Shown: piece after piece, positions 37,292 through 49,900 of the stretch
Position numbering within the stretch: the first letter of the stretch is position 1
Layout of the letters: each line of letters begins with the position of its first letter
Source of the DNA: Epiperipatus broadwayi
Taxonomy: Eukaryota; Onychophora; Udeonychophora; Euonychophora; Peripatidae
Reading direction: 5' to 3'
DNA length: 64,000 bases
Assembly: GCA_028023455.1 (NCBI GenBank)
Contig: JAQFVV010006311.1
Coordinates: 436,001-500,000 of the forward strand
Position numbers and translations under genes: made by a program
The notes under the pieces: generated by a model
What the model was told of the DNA's origin: nothing
Seen by the model: only the letters and a program-made list of their open reading frames with translations
The model's database searches: none

Positions 37292-40200
37292 GTTAAAAAC
37301 ATGTTGCATAAACATAAAGAATGGCGATCAGTGATGTTTGATGGTTTAATTTTATATTGAAGAGTAATTTTATGAAGTTTATGAGTAGCAATACAATTAT
37401 GCTTCCATCTAAAGGTACAGGTGTTTTGAAGAAAAATATAGTAGTTTAAATTTATATAAATCTAATCAAGAACAATAGCTTTAGAACTTCGGAGGTTAAA
37501 GAGCTAAAGCTACCTAAATAAGACTTAACTGAAGTAGGGTAGGCACCAAGGAAGTTTTTGATATTTTTCTGAAGTCTTTTCACCGATTGTTTCAGGAAGT
37601 AAAACTTGAATTTGTTTAGATTATAATTTAAGTATATCTTTTAATAAATCAACTACACCACTGCTATTATACTTTTTAAAATCATGAAGTTTTTTTAAAA
37701 AAAGCATCTCAGTGAAAGACAACATACTATAAGTAATAAAAAACTATTAAAACAGAGTTATATTTCTGATATTAGAAAATAAACAATAAATAATACCACT
37801 TTAAAATAGTAATTTATAGTTTTTATCTTCAGCACACATCTTATTTTTGATTGTTCATTTAGCTATTTTAAAATTTATTTATATTTACCCGAAATTCTTT
37901 ATTAAATGTTGAAATATTATAAAATAAAATCTTACTATTGCAGAAATTAAAATCTTTTTCACCCCCCAATGTTAACTTATTAAAAAACAATTTATTTTTA
38001 ACCAGGGAGAATAAAAGTTTGTTTCAAAATGACCAGAGGTTACTAAGAATGAATTAGATTACATGTCATATGAGAAGATCTGTCACAGCTTAGATACCAT
38101 TAATAAAAAAAAAAAATCACTTAGTTCTATAAGTCTAAGAAGCATTATAAAAGAAAAGACCATTAAGATTAACTTATTCTATTATTAATAGTTATTAAAT
38201 TACAGCTGACCTACAAATTCTATTCAAATACCTGAAAAATACTAAAATTAAATAAACTTTTAGTAATAAAACGAAGAGATAAATTAATTTAGATTAACTA
38301 AGATTTGGCTGACATTTTATAGATAACTAAACAACTATAACCCAATTGTCTGTTAAAATTAATGTGTATTTTGTGAAAATAAATGCTAAAGATTTCTTTT
38401 GAGTAAGTGACATTGGATATTAAAAATGAAAGCAATATGAACAACATGGTTAATCAATTCTGGATTAGATTGCATAGGATTATTTATATAAAACAAAACT
38501 ATATCCATTAAAAGCTCTATCCATAATATTTCAAAAAAATGGAGAAAATAAATGATAGATATGGGAAAACAATATAGATTTGCAAAATAATATATGTGTA
38601 AATAACTAGAAATTTCACAGTATATATATTGGTGCTCTTAAACTTACAAATATATTAACGTTTCATGTGGTCTGTAATATTCTTTAGGCTTTTGATTTTC
38701 AGAAAGCAAGTGTTTCAAAGTTCTTATTTTCCAGGATTTTGATTTATTTAAGTTCTTTTCATTTAAGCACATTATTGAAAAACTAGAATCATGCATTTAT
38801 AAATGCACGAACTCTATGAAAGTTGTTTCTCACTTTAGAATAATGATAAGTTGCCCTTTGAATTATATCACCTGACTTGATGCTTATTTAACTAATTTTT
38901 ACATTGCCTTGAATATGTGTTACAAAGCTATGTGTGTCGATTAAATTCGTATAATTCTGCAGAGATTATATGCACAAAAAAATTAATGCTAAATTAGAGT
39001 AATTTACAATGGAGGACTAAGCTTAATCTTAATGTAACTTAAAATTTCTATTAACTTATTTTTTTATCTAAAGCACTTTTGATGTTTTCATATTTATGAC
39101 ATAATGTGAAAATATCAAAAATGAACTAAGCAAGAAATTATTTAATAAAATTTTAAGTTATAATGAAGGAAATTCAAAAATTATACTGAGAGACCTCTGC
39201 TAAACACTAACTTAACCTTAGATTGTTGGTACATTAATTAAATTATATAATACTTTGCATTAGCCTCATTCTATTGTTTTATTTATCAAATTCCATGCTC
39301 ATGTAAAAATTAGTAATACATAAATGGTAGGATTGACATATTAAAAAAAAAAAGAAATTCATTAATAATAGAACATATTATGAAACATTTTATCAAAACA
39401 TTCTGCAATTTGTTAATCAAAAAACTGATACCAGATGAGAATAAAATATTGGGTAATTTTAAAAAATGCTAATTTTAATTTAAGAATAGTTTAAAACTAA
39501 ATGGTAAGAGTTATATAATTTTCAAGCCCAGAAATTGATAGAAGTAAAAGTTTTGAAACAATTGCTTTAGTCAAGAAGCCACTTGGTAACCCATTGATAA
39601 AAAAAATATTGATTGCATATACTGCACTAATTTGGAATAAGAAAGTCAGGGTATGCAATCAAATAGCCTATTTTTAGAAAATATTAATGAAAGCATTAAA
39701 AATTGGCTATTCTAACCAAAAGTACTTGATAAATGTCACTGTGAGACATACATTTCTACATTATAACAGCAATTTCCCTTACTTTTCTATTTGTTAAGTT
39801 AAAAGTAGCAATAGAATCAGTGTTCTTTGGTTTATAACACATCCACTATTAAAGATTACATCTTACTGAAACCAATTTATTATTTTACAGTAAGTGTATC
39901 AAGTTTCATCTGGTCATTCTAGATTAAGGCAGGATGATTATACTCTAGATAAGTTGATAGCTTCATATGTACTTATTAACTTTATTACAAACTAACTGTA
40001 TGGACCACCTAAAAAAATAATATTATCACTTAAAAAAATTTCAAGGTTTAGATAGCCTAGCCATAGCATACAGATTTATTAATTGCTAAATGGCAAAACT
40101 CTTTCTTTGAGAGATTATGCATTTTCAGTCACATAGTAAATGGTAAATGCCTAGCCTCATTGTACAGTATTTTAAAAAAAATCCAAAGAATGTTCATTTT

Positions 40201-41885
40201 TGTAGTTAGCCAAATGAATTTGCAATTACCATGGCATTATTTTTTAAGGCTGATGAATTGTAATCTTTATTTAACTGTTCACAAAAGTAAGCTGTGATTG
40301 TGCTATCATATTTGACATTTTAGGTGTATGATGGCACTATGATTGGTGTGTGACAAGCTGCAGCGATTCTTTCTAAGAGGCTTCCATTTTTAATATATTA
40401 ATTTAAAAAAAAAATTCAAGAGATTTCAACAGTATACACAACTTTATAGACCTTTGTCTTTGACTGACAGCACATTTTATTGTTCTGATAAAGCTATAAA
40501 GGAGATGTGATTTGTGATTGGCTGATGCTTTATATTATTTTCCCCTGCAGCTAAATGCCACACAAAATGTAATTTTCAGTAATTGTTAATGACTATGATG
40601 CAATATTTTTGTAAAATACTTATTATTAAATCAAAGGGAGGGGGTATCTTTGAAAACATTTTATTTTTTAAAAGGCAACTCTTGGAAAGTATACAAAGTA
40701 AGTTACAAAAATAAAAAATTACCACAGAAAAGCCATTAGAAGCTAAAAAAAAATTGTTTTTGTAAAAACTGTGGATGAAATATTTAATAACAATATTTTA
40801 TTAATGATTAGATTTTTTGTTTCTTTGATGATAACTAAATCTAATATATCATTAAAAATATTTTTGTTCTTTTAACTTTTTTGAATAGATATCGTGTAGC
40901 CAATAACGATGTTTGCCTTTGTTATTGGTAAGATCTTCAGTCAGATATTTTCACAATTTTAAAATATTAGTTTTTCATATTTTAGAATTTTAATTATTAG
41001 AAGGATTAAATATTTATTGTATAGAATATAAATAAATTTTGTACTATACATAAAAAAAATTTAATTGAACAAAAAATATCAAACATGGCATCATAATAAA
41101 AATATTCATCTCTAGAGTCTATTCAACAATTTGGGGGTCAGGTTGATACTAAAAAAATAAAACTTGCTTAGTAATTATCAACTCAAATATTAAAGTTATT
41201 ACTTTATATGCTTATAAAGTATGCTAATAAAAATATAAAAGGCAAACTGCTGAGTTCATTTATACTTATATATTGAACTGTTCGCATCACCTAGTTGATT
41301 GTTAAATGTTTTTAAAAAATTCAAACTTTTTTAAAATACATTCAATTCATAACCCAAAATTAGCATAAAACACAATTTATCAAATTTTTATTTCTTTTTC
41401 AGGAATTGCCTTTAAAGACTTGCAAGCACAAATTATAATTCACTTTCAAAGAGTTTAGAAATTATTAAGTGAGATTCTTCTATTAAAAGAAAGAATAAAT
41501 ATTGAAAGGTTTTTTTTTTTTTAAGTACAGACTTTATACTGTATTAGTACCAAAGAATGTTTGTTAAAAAATAAATTTACTGATAAAAATTTCATGAGAG
41601 ATTTTCAATCAGTAAGAAAATAATAATTAAAATTGATAAAAAAAAAAAACCCCTTGTAAACCTATATGGGCATATCTAATGTAGCAAATTGATGTTGTAA
41701 CTACATAATTCTTTTTTCTAAATATCTAACAGATACTGAAAATTATATTCTAAAAAAAGAATTACACATTGTCATCAATATTATTTAATATCCCTGATTA
41801 GATATAATGATAGCACCTGAGAAAGTTACTCAAAAATTAAACTGAAAGTAGCAAAAAAATTACATATAAAAAGTAAAAAGGATAT
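37292..41885. other. A+T-rich DNA, no gene seen
   Basis: About 4.6 kb with no recognised coding motif on either strand. Small inverted repeats occur: CCAATAAC...GTTATTGG at about 40901-40928, and a looser hairpin at about 40297-40342. Neither can be tied to a function. Confidence 0.5.
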
Positions 41886-41888
41886 TAA

Positions 41889-43377
41889 GAACACAAACAA
41901 TCCAAATCAAATATTACTTACGTTAAAAGAAAATCCATTAAATCTCTCAAATTAGAGAAATTTATAATCATTATTCCTGATGATAAAGCCAATGCTTCAA
42001 CTATAACAAATAATATTGATTGTGACACAACAAAAGTGAGAGAGAGAGAGTTCCTCACAAAAGGCCAGTATAAAAAGGTGGCAAAAAAATACTACACCAG
42101 GTACAGAAACAAACCTACAATATTAATCACAAAACATCATACATATTTCAAAGATTCAGAAAAAATATATATTTTAGAAAAACACCTCTATGATCTATCA
42201 AATTAACCATATATAAATTTCTTTTTAAATTCTTAATCCTTTGGTATGCATGACACAATCCTTTGTCAGATATCTTAAGCATCTTATTGAAATTAATAAC
42301 AAAAAGAAAAAAAACATATTTATAAGCATTGATATGGAAATTTTATTCATAACCCCAGTAATTAAGTTCTCTCTCTTTTAAGAAAAACATTAAATGAATG
42401 CTATAACTTATGAGCCAGAACAATTCCTATTGGTAATATAATAGAATTTGTAAACTTTATATAACAACTTGTTTTTAATATGATATAGAATTCTATCTAC
42501 TAAATCACAAAAAGACTTTGGATATACTATTGTCACCCATGAATAGCAATATTTACATGGAAGAACTAAATATGCAATCATAAATATTATTCCTTCATCA
42601 AAATTCTGACTTTGCTATTACCAATTATTCATTTATTGTATGTTACATGGTGAAGCATTATTACAAACATTTTGAAAAACATCAATATTATATATCCTTC
42701 AATTAAATTCCTAAAAAAAATTTTCGACATGAATAAAATTGTTATTTTTAAATGTTCTTATAACAAAACTTCCCCAAGACTATAGCAAAACTTCAGTTTT
42801 CAGATAATACACATACAGAGAAAAATATTTAGCATTTACATTTAAATTAAATACAATGGAACATAGCAAAATAAGTTCAGAAGCCAGTGAATTGGAAAAA
42901 CAAAAAACCAACATAGACAAACTTATATAAATAAGAACTATCCATCAGTTATCATTAAGAAAACCTTAAATAGACTTAAAAATAAACAATATGTCAGGGA
43001 TAGAAGGCAAATTAAAGAAAAATTGCTATCAATATAATACCAAAACAGCTTTCCAAACCTGTGAGGAATCTTAACATCTACAAACCCAAACTTAAAATGC
43101 TAAAAAATAAATATTGTATCTAAAAAACAGCTATATGAATGTCGAAGGCCATATATCAGTATAACTAACCATTCTAAAAAAATGATTAGAAGAAATAAAG
43201 TAATGATTAGAAAGAGAAAAAAAACATATGTGTCTAAAGTATTAGGTTATGATTGGCAAAACATAGGAATATTGGGCAGAAAGAAGAAAGTAAAAAAAAA
43301 AGTATATATATGTTTCTCACATGGCAATGACAAATTATCTCACAAATCAATCCAATATGATAATCCATAATGTTTGG
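41889..43377 (+). pseudogene. Penelope-like element relic (RT + GIY-YIG), copy 2
   Basis: An open frame at 41889-42206 reads KSIKSLKLEKFIIIIPDDK and goes on through NASTITNNID and FLTKGQYKKV to YYTRYRNKPTILI. This is the conserved entry to the Penelope reverse transcriptase, normally ending ILPADKGNATV. After several frameshifts, near 42495, KSQKDFGYTI fits the later NSKDF segment. From 43120 the GIY-YIG nuclease appears: YECRRPYISIT and HSKKMIRRNK (equivalent to YVGETGRPI...EHKRMIRRN), then GYDWQNIGILGRKKKVKKKV in the open frame 43182-43370, matching the DWENTKILDRE...KKRKFKE end of the domain. Penelope elements copy themselves at chromosome breaks or ends using this RT and nuclease. The catalytic YADD-like box was not located. 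The element is inactive. The tRNA-like module follows at 43482. Confidence 0.8.
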
Positions 43378-43481
43378 AAATTATTCATTAATTATGCTTC
43401 AAAATGAAAATAAAAAAGGGTGAAATCAGGAACTCTCATAAATAAGTAAATAAAATTTTGCTGACAACTGTTTTGACAGCA

Positions 43482-43685
43482 TAGCCTAGATAGTTAAAGA
43501 ATCATCTTAAATATTCAGTATGCATAAATCTTAAAAATCATGGATTCAATTTCCTTTCCAATATTTTTATTGGTCAGGCAGAAATATCTGAAGAAGAGAG
43601 AAGAAATATGTTCTACAAAAACCATTATTAATAAAGTTGAATGTACTTGAAAAAATATAAATAAAATTTAAATTTCTAAAAACAG
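43482..43685 (+). repeat. tRNA-like/hammerhead-core-like module, copy C (after PLE relic)
   Basis: The A-box-like TAGCCTAGATAG is at 43482-43493, the B-box-like GGATTCAATTT at 43542-43552, TTGGTCAGGCAG near 43570, CTGAAGA at 43588-43594 and GAAAT eight bases later. The sequence between the GIY-YIG end and this module is also homologous to that at 35905-35988, so module and element form one inherited unit in both copies. Confidence 0.6.
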
Positions 43686-46420
43686 AATAGAAATAAGCAA
43701 AGAGCTTTCACCACAAATTATCAGATAAGAACAGTAAGAACATATAAATTAGTTAATGAGTGTTAGTAAAAATAATTTAGTCCTATAAATTGCTTTTTGA
43801 TTTTTCATGATTAATAAATTTTAACATTTCTTCCTGGAAATATACAATACAGCACAATATTGGATGGGTAATTGTGGACTCAGAATGTGTATAACTTAGA
43901 AGACCTTACAAATAGAACAGCTATTTTTTACAATTATTGTAATGTGATACTTTATATCAACTTCTCTTTTTATTCACGAGAAAGAAAGTAGGAATTTATT
44001 AATCAAGATTGAGCTAAATGAACATTTCAAATTTGAATAAATGTATTTTCAGAATTATTAATAATAATTATTATATAAAATTACTTTCAAATAGCTCATT
44101 ACATGGCAAAAACTTCTCCAAAAACTTGTATCTTTGTTTTACCTCCTACTAGGAATAGTTAGTTATCCATTAATTGGCTTCTATTGGATGGTTAATTGGG
44201 TTGGCTACATGTGCATTTACATAAACACTTTTCTACTTATCTAGGTAGTTTGTTTCACACTTTTTAGTCTGTTAATTTTTACATATGTCAGATAATTCTT
44301 TTAAATATATATTTACATTAGACAGAGCAGGATATGAAAATATTTTTTAACTATGATAATAAGTTCTACAACATATACAATAAGAAATGTTCACCTAAAA
44401 GGAGATACACAATACTTGAAGGCTGTTTTCTTGTATATCAAGTGTCTTTTTTATTTGTTATTGCACAAATATAATTACCTAAAAATAATCTATATAAGAA
44501 TTTGGGTACATAGGCAATTTAGATTAATAGTTACTGTTTTCTGCATAAATAGAAGTTAAAATAAACTATTTAATTAAATATGTAGTAAAAAAAAACAACA
44601 AGTTAGTTAAAAAACATTTACAGAATATGCTGTTTTTAAAAAAAATAAATTAAAAGAAGAATGTTTAACTAATGATTAAATAGATTTCTAATAAAGAAAA
44701 TTGATTATTTATATGCCGCCGAATTTAGAATTAGAAAAAAAAAGACTATAAAATGTTATCTGTAGAATAGATTTATAAATAGTAAGAATGTATGAATTAA
44801 TTAAACAGCATAATTTAAACTCCACTTAATTAGATGGATGTCAGAGAAAATAAGATGGGGGGGGGGGGGAATGAAAGATATTTAAAAAAAAAAAACAGGT
44901 TGCCTAAAAAATTTTAGAAAAGGGAGAGAAAAAAGAAAAATGAAAAACAATGGATTGGAATGATTTGTAACAAAAGTACTCTGAAATTATATCAATATTA
45001 ATTTAAATAATAAATGCAGAAAACATTTTATTTTGTAAAAACTATTAGAATCTGAGACTGTGCATTTTACGTAGCCATAATCTAAAACCATATTCTATCT
45101 ATTAGTGAAGAAGAATATTGATATAAAAAACGGACTTATTTTTTTCTGCACACATACAGACATAAATGCTATATATTTTGTATTCGAGAAAGAATTTGTT
45201 TTAAAATTAATATCAACAACATTAACATTTCACCAACATTAGTTTACATAATAGTAGCAGAAGAATTTGAAACATTATGTCTGCGCTGGCAAGAGTGTCA
45301 AAGAATGTCTTAAAAGTTTTTTCACCACCCTCTATTAATAGTTTTTATGAGTCTCTGGCATGATGTACTCCTGCTGTTTACTTTTAAAAGAAAAAATCAC
45401 AATTGCCTTTTGACAGAAAGAAAAAAAACTGACTACAGTTTAATCTTTTAGTTAACAATCTCTCTTTCAATATTCTGGTCACAGCAAAGGATTAAAGATA
45501 GTTAAAATAATTCTTTTATAATAATATTTAAACATTCAAAGATTAAAAAAAAAAATTATAAATTTAAACTTACTTTAAAAATTGCTTATTACGCATTGGA
45601 ATATTTATTTCTAATGGTATACAATGTTTATAGTATTTATAAATCAATAATTTAGTTCAGCATATATATGGAATCACTAGAAGGAAATTAATCTTTTAGC
45701 ATGCTGCTGTTCAAATTTAGTTTTAAATCTATGTGCATTAAGGGAACTAAAATTAAAACAATCCTCAAATAGTCCACTGCAGGAAATAGCAATGACTTAG
45801 TTAGAATTTTTGGACTCTTAAGCAAAATTTCAAAAAAGGTCCGTTATAATATTTTAAAAGATAGATCTTAATAATTTTTTGAAAACATATATATAAACCA
45901 AGGGTCCATACATATTGCCATTTTTTTTTAATGATCAAAGCTATTAAGATTGTTAATTATCAGATAGTAACAGTTTGAGCAATATAAAATACAATTATTT
46001 AAATATCCTAAATTACAAACTTATTGCAACTACAAATTTACAATGAAAAATTTGATTTTTTTTAAAATTATCTTTGATCCTTAGAAAGTTGTTTTGATAT
46101 ATTTGAAATTAATTGACATGAGTAGGAACTAAACATTTTGTATCATTCTTCCTCTTGTTGAATATAAATCAGTAATCTCCAATATTGCATCACTTCTTTC
46201 CTTATTATTGCTATTGCTATTTTTATTAAAACAATATAAGATGAATAAAATGGAAATTAAAGTTATGTATATTATAATCATTTAAATATTTTTTTTCCAT
46301 ATTTAAATTTTTTAACATCTTAATAATATAAAAAGAATTTTGCTTTGTATAATAAAAACCATTGCTTAGATCTCCCAACCTGTCTTTGAGAAAATTACCT
46401 TACTTGAAATCATTTCTTGT
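43686..46420. other. A+T-rich DNA, no gene seen
   Basis: No coding motif recognised. The open frame 44353-44559 is unrecognised and of chance-like composition. A run of 13 G at 44857-44869 stands out. Confidence 0.5.
44857..44869. repeat. poly(G) run of 13
   Basis: Thirteen consecutive G on the plus strand in otherwise A+T-rich DNA, seen directly. Its exact length is uncertain because of sequencing slippage. Confidence 0.9.
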
Positions 46421-46428
46421 ACTTTGGA

Positions 46429-46982
46429 TAGGGTGACCAGACATCATGATTTTTTAGGATTTGTCCCTATTTTTGATTAGATGTCTCAATATCCCTAAAA
46501 TGTCTTTTTGGGATCATTGTATGTCCTAATTTTCAAATAGTCATAATTATTATTTGTCTTACATAAATAATTCATTCCAAAAATGATAGTTTCTTGGCCC
46601 TCTCTGTCCATTTCAGTCTCTACAGTAATATTATTAAAACTTCAGACAAATTTCAACACCAAAACAAAGATCGCTATTATATTGTATGGCCAAGTTCTCA
46701 ATCTAGATGTCTTTTTGTATCCAACCTTGCCTTAGAGCATGCACAATTGAATTTTTGTAGGCTAAAATTTGAATTGCGCTTACATCTGTTTTGTTGACAT
46801 TAATTTTCTATAGTGATAAAATTAATAGGAATATTAACAACCCTAAACAATAGACAACATGCTAAAGATTCTAAATATACACAGGAATGGAGTTTTATAA
46901 AAAAAAAAAAAAAGGACACAATGCTGTAAAAATGATTGGTCGTTATATCCCAATTTTTGATCGAACCAGTCTGGTCATTCTA
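46429..46982. mobile_element. hAT-type DNA transposon remnant with 8-bp target-site duplication
   Basis: The left end TAGGGTGACCAGAC (46429) and the inverted right end, which reads TAGAATGACCAGAC from 46982, form terminal inverted repeats matching in 12 of 14. They are flanked by ACTTTGGA at 46421-46428 and ACTTTGGG at 46983-46990, an 8-bp target-site duplication with one difference. An 8-bp duplication with such ends is the mark of the hAT superfamily. At 554 bases the element is too short for a transposase. The open frame at 46594-46797 inside it is not recognised. It is non-autonomous. Confidence 0.8.
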
Positions 46983-46990
46983 ACTTTGGG

Positions 46991-49900
46991 ACAGAACTAA
47001 ATTTTTAAAATAATAATTCAGTATTCATGCAACAAATATTATATATATGTAATTCATGTATATCTAGGGTAAATACATCTTGCAAATATTTATGTGTATA
47101 TATATCTGTATATAAAAGATAAACTATAAAAAAAAAAATGCAGGAATTTCTAGCAGATAAATGTGGATTTATTGAAAAAGCTATATTCATTTATATTTAT
47201 TAATTATTGTATAATTAAATTTGTTTCGATATAGTTCTCAAAGTAATGTATAGCTGCAAAAATTTTTTAAAATCAAATCAGTACGTTTAAAATTCTTTCG
47301 GTAATGAAAATCATAAATATAAGTTGGCAAAAAAATACATACCTTACAATAGTAAGCAAAACATTCTCATCATTTAATGCTAAGACTTCTTTTGTTTGCA
47401 GTAATGTTTTAGGTCCTAGTAATAAAATCATTTTTAATTCTAGCTTTCATATTTGTATTTATATGTATATTTCACTTGTAAAAAAGTTTTTTTATAAAAA
47501 ATATTTTGGTCACACAATGTTTATTTTAAAGTATAACTATTAATTAAACAAACATCAATTCAACTAAAATAAAGCAGTATTAATATTTACATTTTTTAAA
47601 AATCGAATTGAACACAAAATTAATTTAGATTTACTTCTGCATAAAATAACAATCAGCTTCATGCTATATCTAAGAAATCAACTTATTACAATTTTATTGA
47701 GATTTAAATAAAGAAATAACTGCAATTTTTATAAATAAGATATTCATCATTAGTAACCACTCACTAATAATTATGATAATTTTAGCTACATAATCATTAC
47801 TAGTAAATGAGCATAGTCAGTCTAACTCCAGAATAAGAAAAAAATAATTAAGAGAATATTAAAATTGAGTTTCACAATGACTATACAAACCAATCTATGA
47901 AATACATTTATATCCAAATGTATGATATGCTGGTTTTTAAATCTGTTTCTTTGAAATTTTTCAATGTGGTCTTCTAACTTCAGTAGTGAATTTTCCTTTT
48001 GGGAAACTTTGACATTGTTATTATTTGTAGAATTCTATTCCCTTATTCTCCCCAACGAAAAAAGTTAACTCAACTCGTTTTTTTCCCCCAAGTATCTAAA
48101 AAAATATTTACATCAAATATGGACTTTATTCTCCCATGAAAACTGTACTCAAGTTCAGTAATAAAATACTTGTATTAGGAGGTCTGTTGTCATTTATTAA
48201 CTTCACACACCTAATTTAATGAAAATGTGCCTTAAAAAAGTAAATACTCTAGAATCAACTTTCACACCATCATGTAGAATTAGTATAATATGAATAAATT
48301 TTAACAAACAACTAGCTAATTTTAAACATTGTCACAAATCTTTAAATTACATCAAATATCTTGATTAAATAAATAAAAGTCATAGCTAAAGTATATCTTT
48401 GATTATGATATTGATTACATTTTTTTTGCAATACATAAACCTAGTCTATAGAGATAATTATTACTTAAAAATCACATTGAATATCAAATAAAGAGTTATC
48501 TATAATTGGAATCAATCTAGTCAATGGTGTTCTTAAAAGTACTTTTAAGAATGACTTAATTATTACAATATTTTCTATCTTCTGTATTCTATAACTTGAA
48601 ACAATAAAAGCATCTTTAAAATCAGAAGGCTCAATTTCAGAGATCTATATTTTCATAAAATATTTCATTAGTTTTACATCCAATTTATTTTTATTTTACA
48701 ATTTGTTGACCAAAAAAAAATTATTTTCTTTGGAGTTTTAATCAACTATTCATTACCAAGTCTTTTGTCAATCATTGAACATCTTTATATTGATCAATAA
48801 ATACCAAGTTCGTTACATTACATAGTTTTTGAAATCTGATATATTTTAATGAGAGGAAATGAAGATTCTAAATAATTTCTCAAATATGCAATTATTTTCT
48901 GAGTGAAACTCTTATGCAAAACCCACTTACAAAGGATCCTATTATTAATTATGCTACTTTACACAAGATCACAACTACACTCTGTTGAATTTGTTCATTA
49001 TGACTGTTTTCTCAATACTAAGCACTTATCAAAGTTTAACTCATACATACTTAAATAATACATAAATAAGGTATTATTGATAACTTTACAATTTCATGTT
49101 GTCAGCTCTATATCAGCCTAAGCAAGTTAATAGAGTTAAAAACAATAAAAAAATTGAGAATGAGTGAAAGATCATAGAGAGAAGACAAATAAAAAGATTG
49201 TTTTATTAGAAACAATAACAAATTTTATCCTGCAAGACAACCTGGAATACTCTTGGATGACACCATTTATTGCTAGTTGCAGTTAATTCTTATAATTAAA
49301 AGTCAATCTACTATATACCAATTGTTGTGATTCCTTGTCTGAGAACAAGTATTGTTAACAATAAATATTTACAAATTAGCTTAATATATAAATATAGTTA
49401 GTATTTTTGTTCAATATTTTCATTCTAATATATTTTCTGTTCATTTAAACTCTGACCTAAATATATATTGTAATGGAATAAAAGACTATTCAATGTAACT
49501 GCTGCGGCATGGAAGCTCATCATTGAGAGTGTATATATTCTAACCTGCAATAATGTTGAGTAGCACACAAGCTAGATATTTTACTTGCAACAATACAGAT
49601 GTGATTTCTTTATCCAGTTACAATGACTTAGTGCATGTGCATAATACAAATATTAAAGTTTCATATTATAATATTAAGATAAGAATAACACAATAAATAG
49701 ATGCAACAAACCCAATGCAAGACCCATCACTGATAAACTTTGCATTAACTTCAAAGTAAGGTAATGGTACAAATACAATTTAAAGATCAAGGACTCCATA
49801 GTAATTGATAACAATACTAATTTTATTATATAAAATATACAATATGACTGACTATTATAATTAAAACACTAAACAAATAATGATAAAACAATAATTTAAT

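Noticed and set aside
40249-40275. CTGATGA as a possible hammerhead core
   Set aside because: No GAAA at a suitable distance and no pairable stem II.
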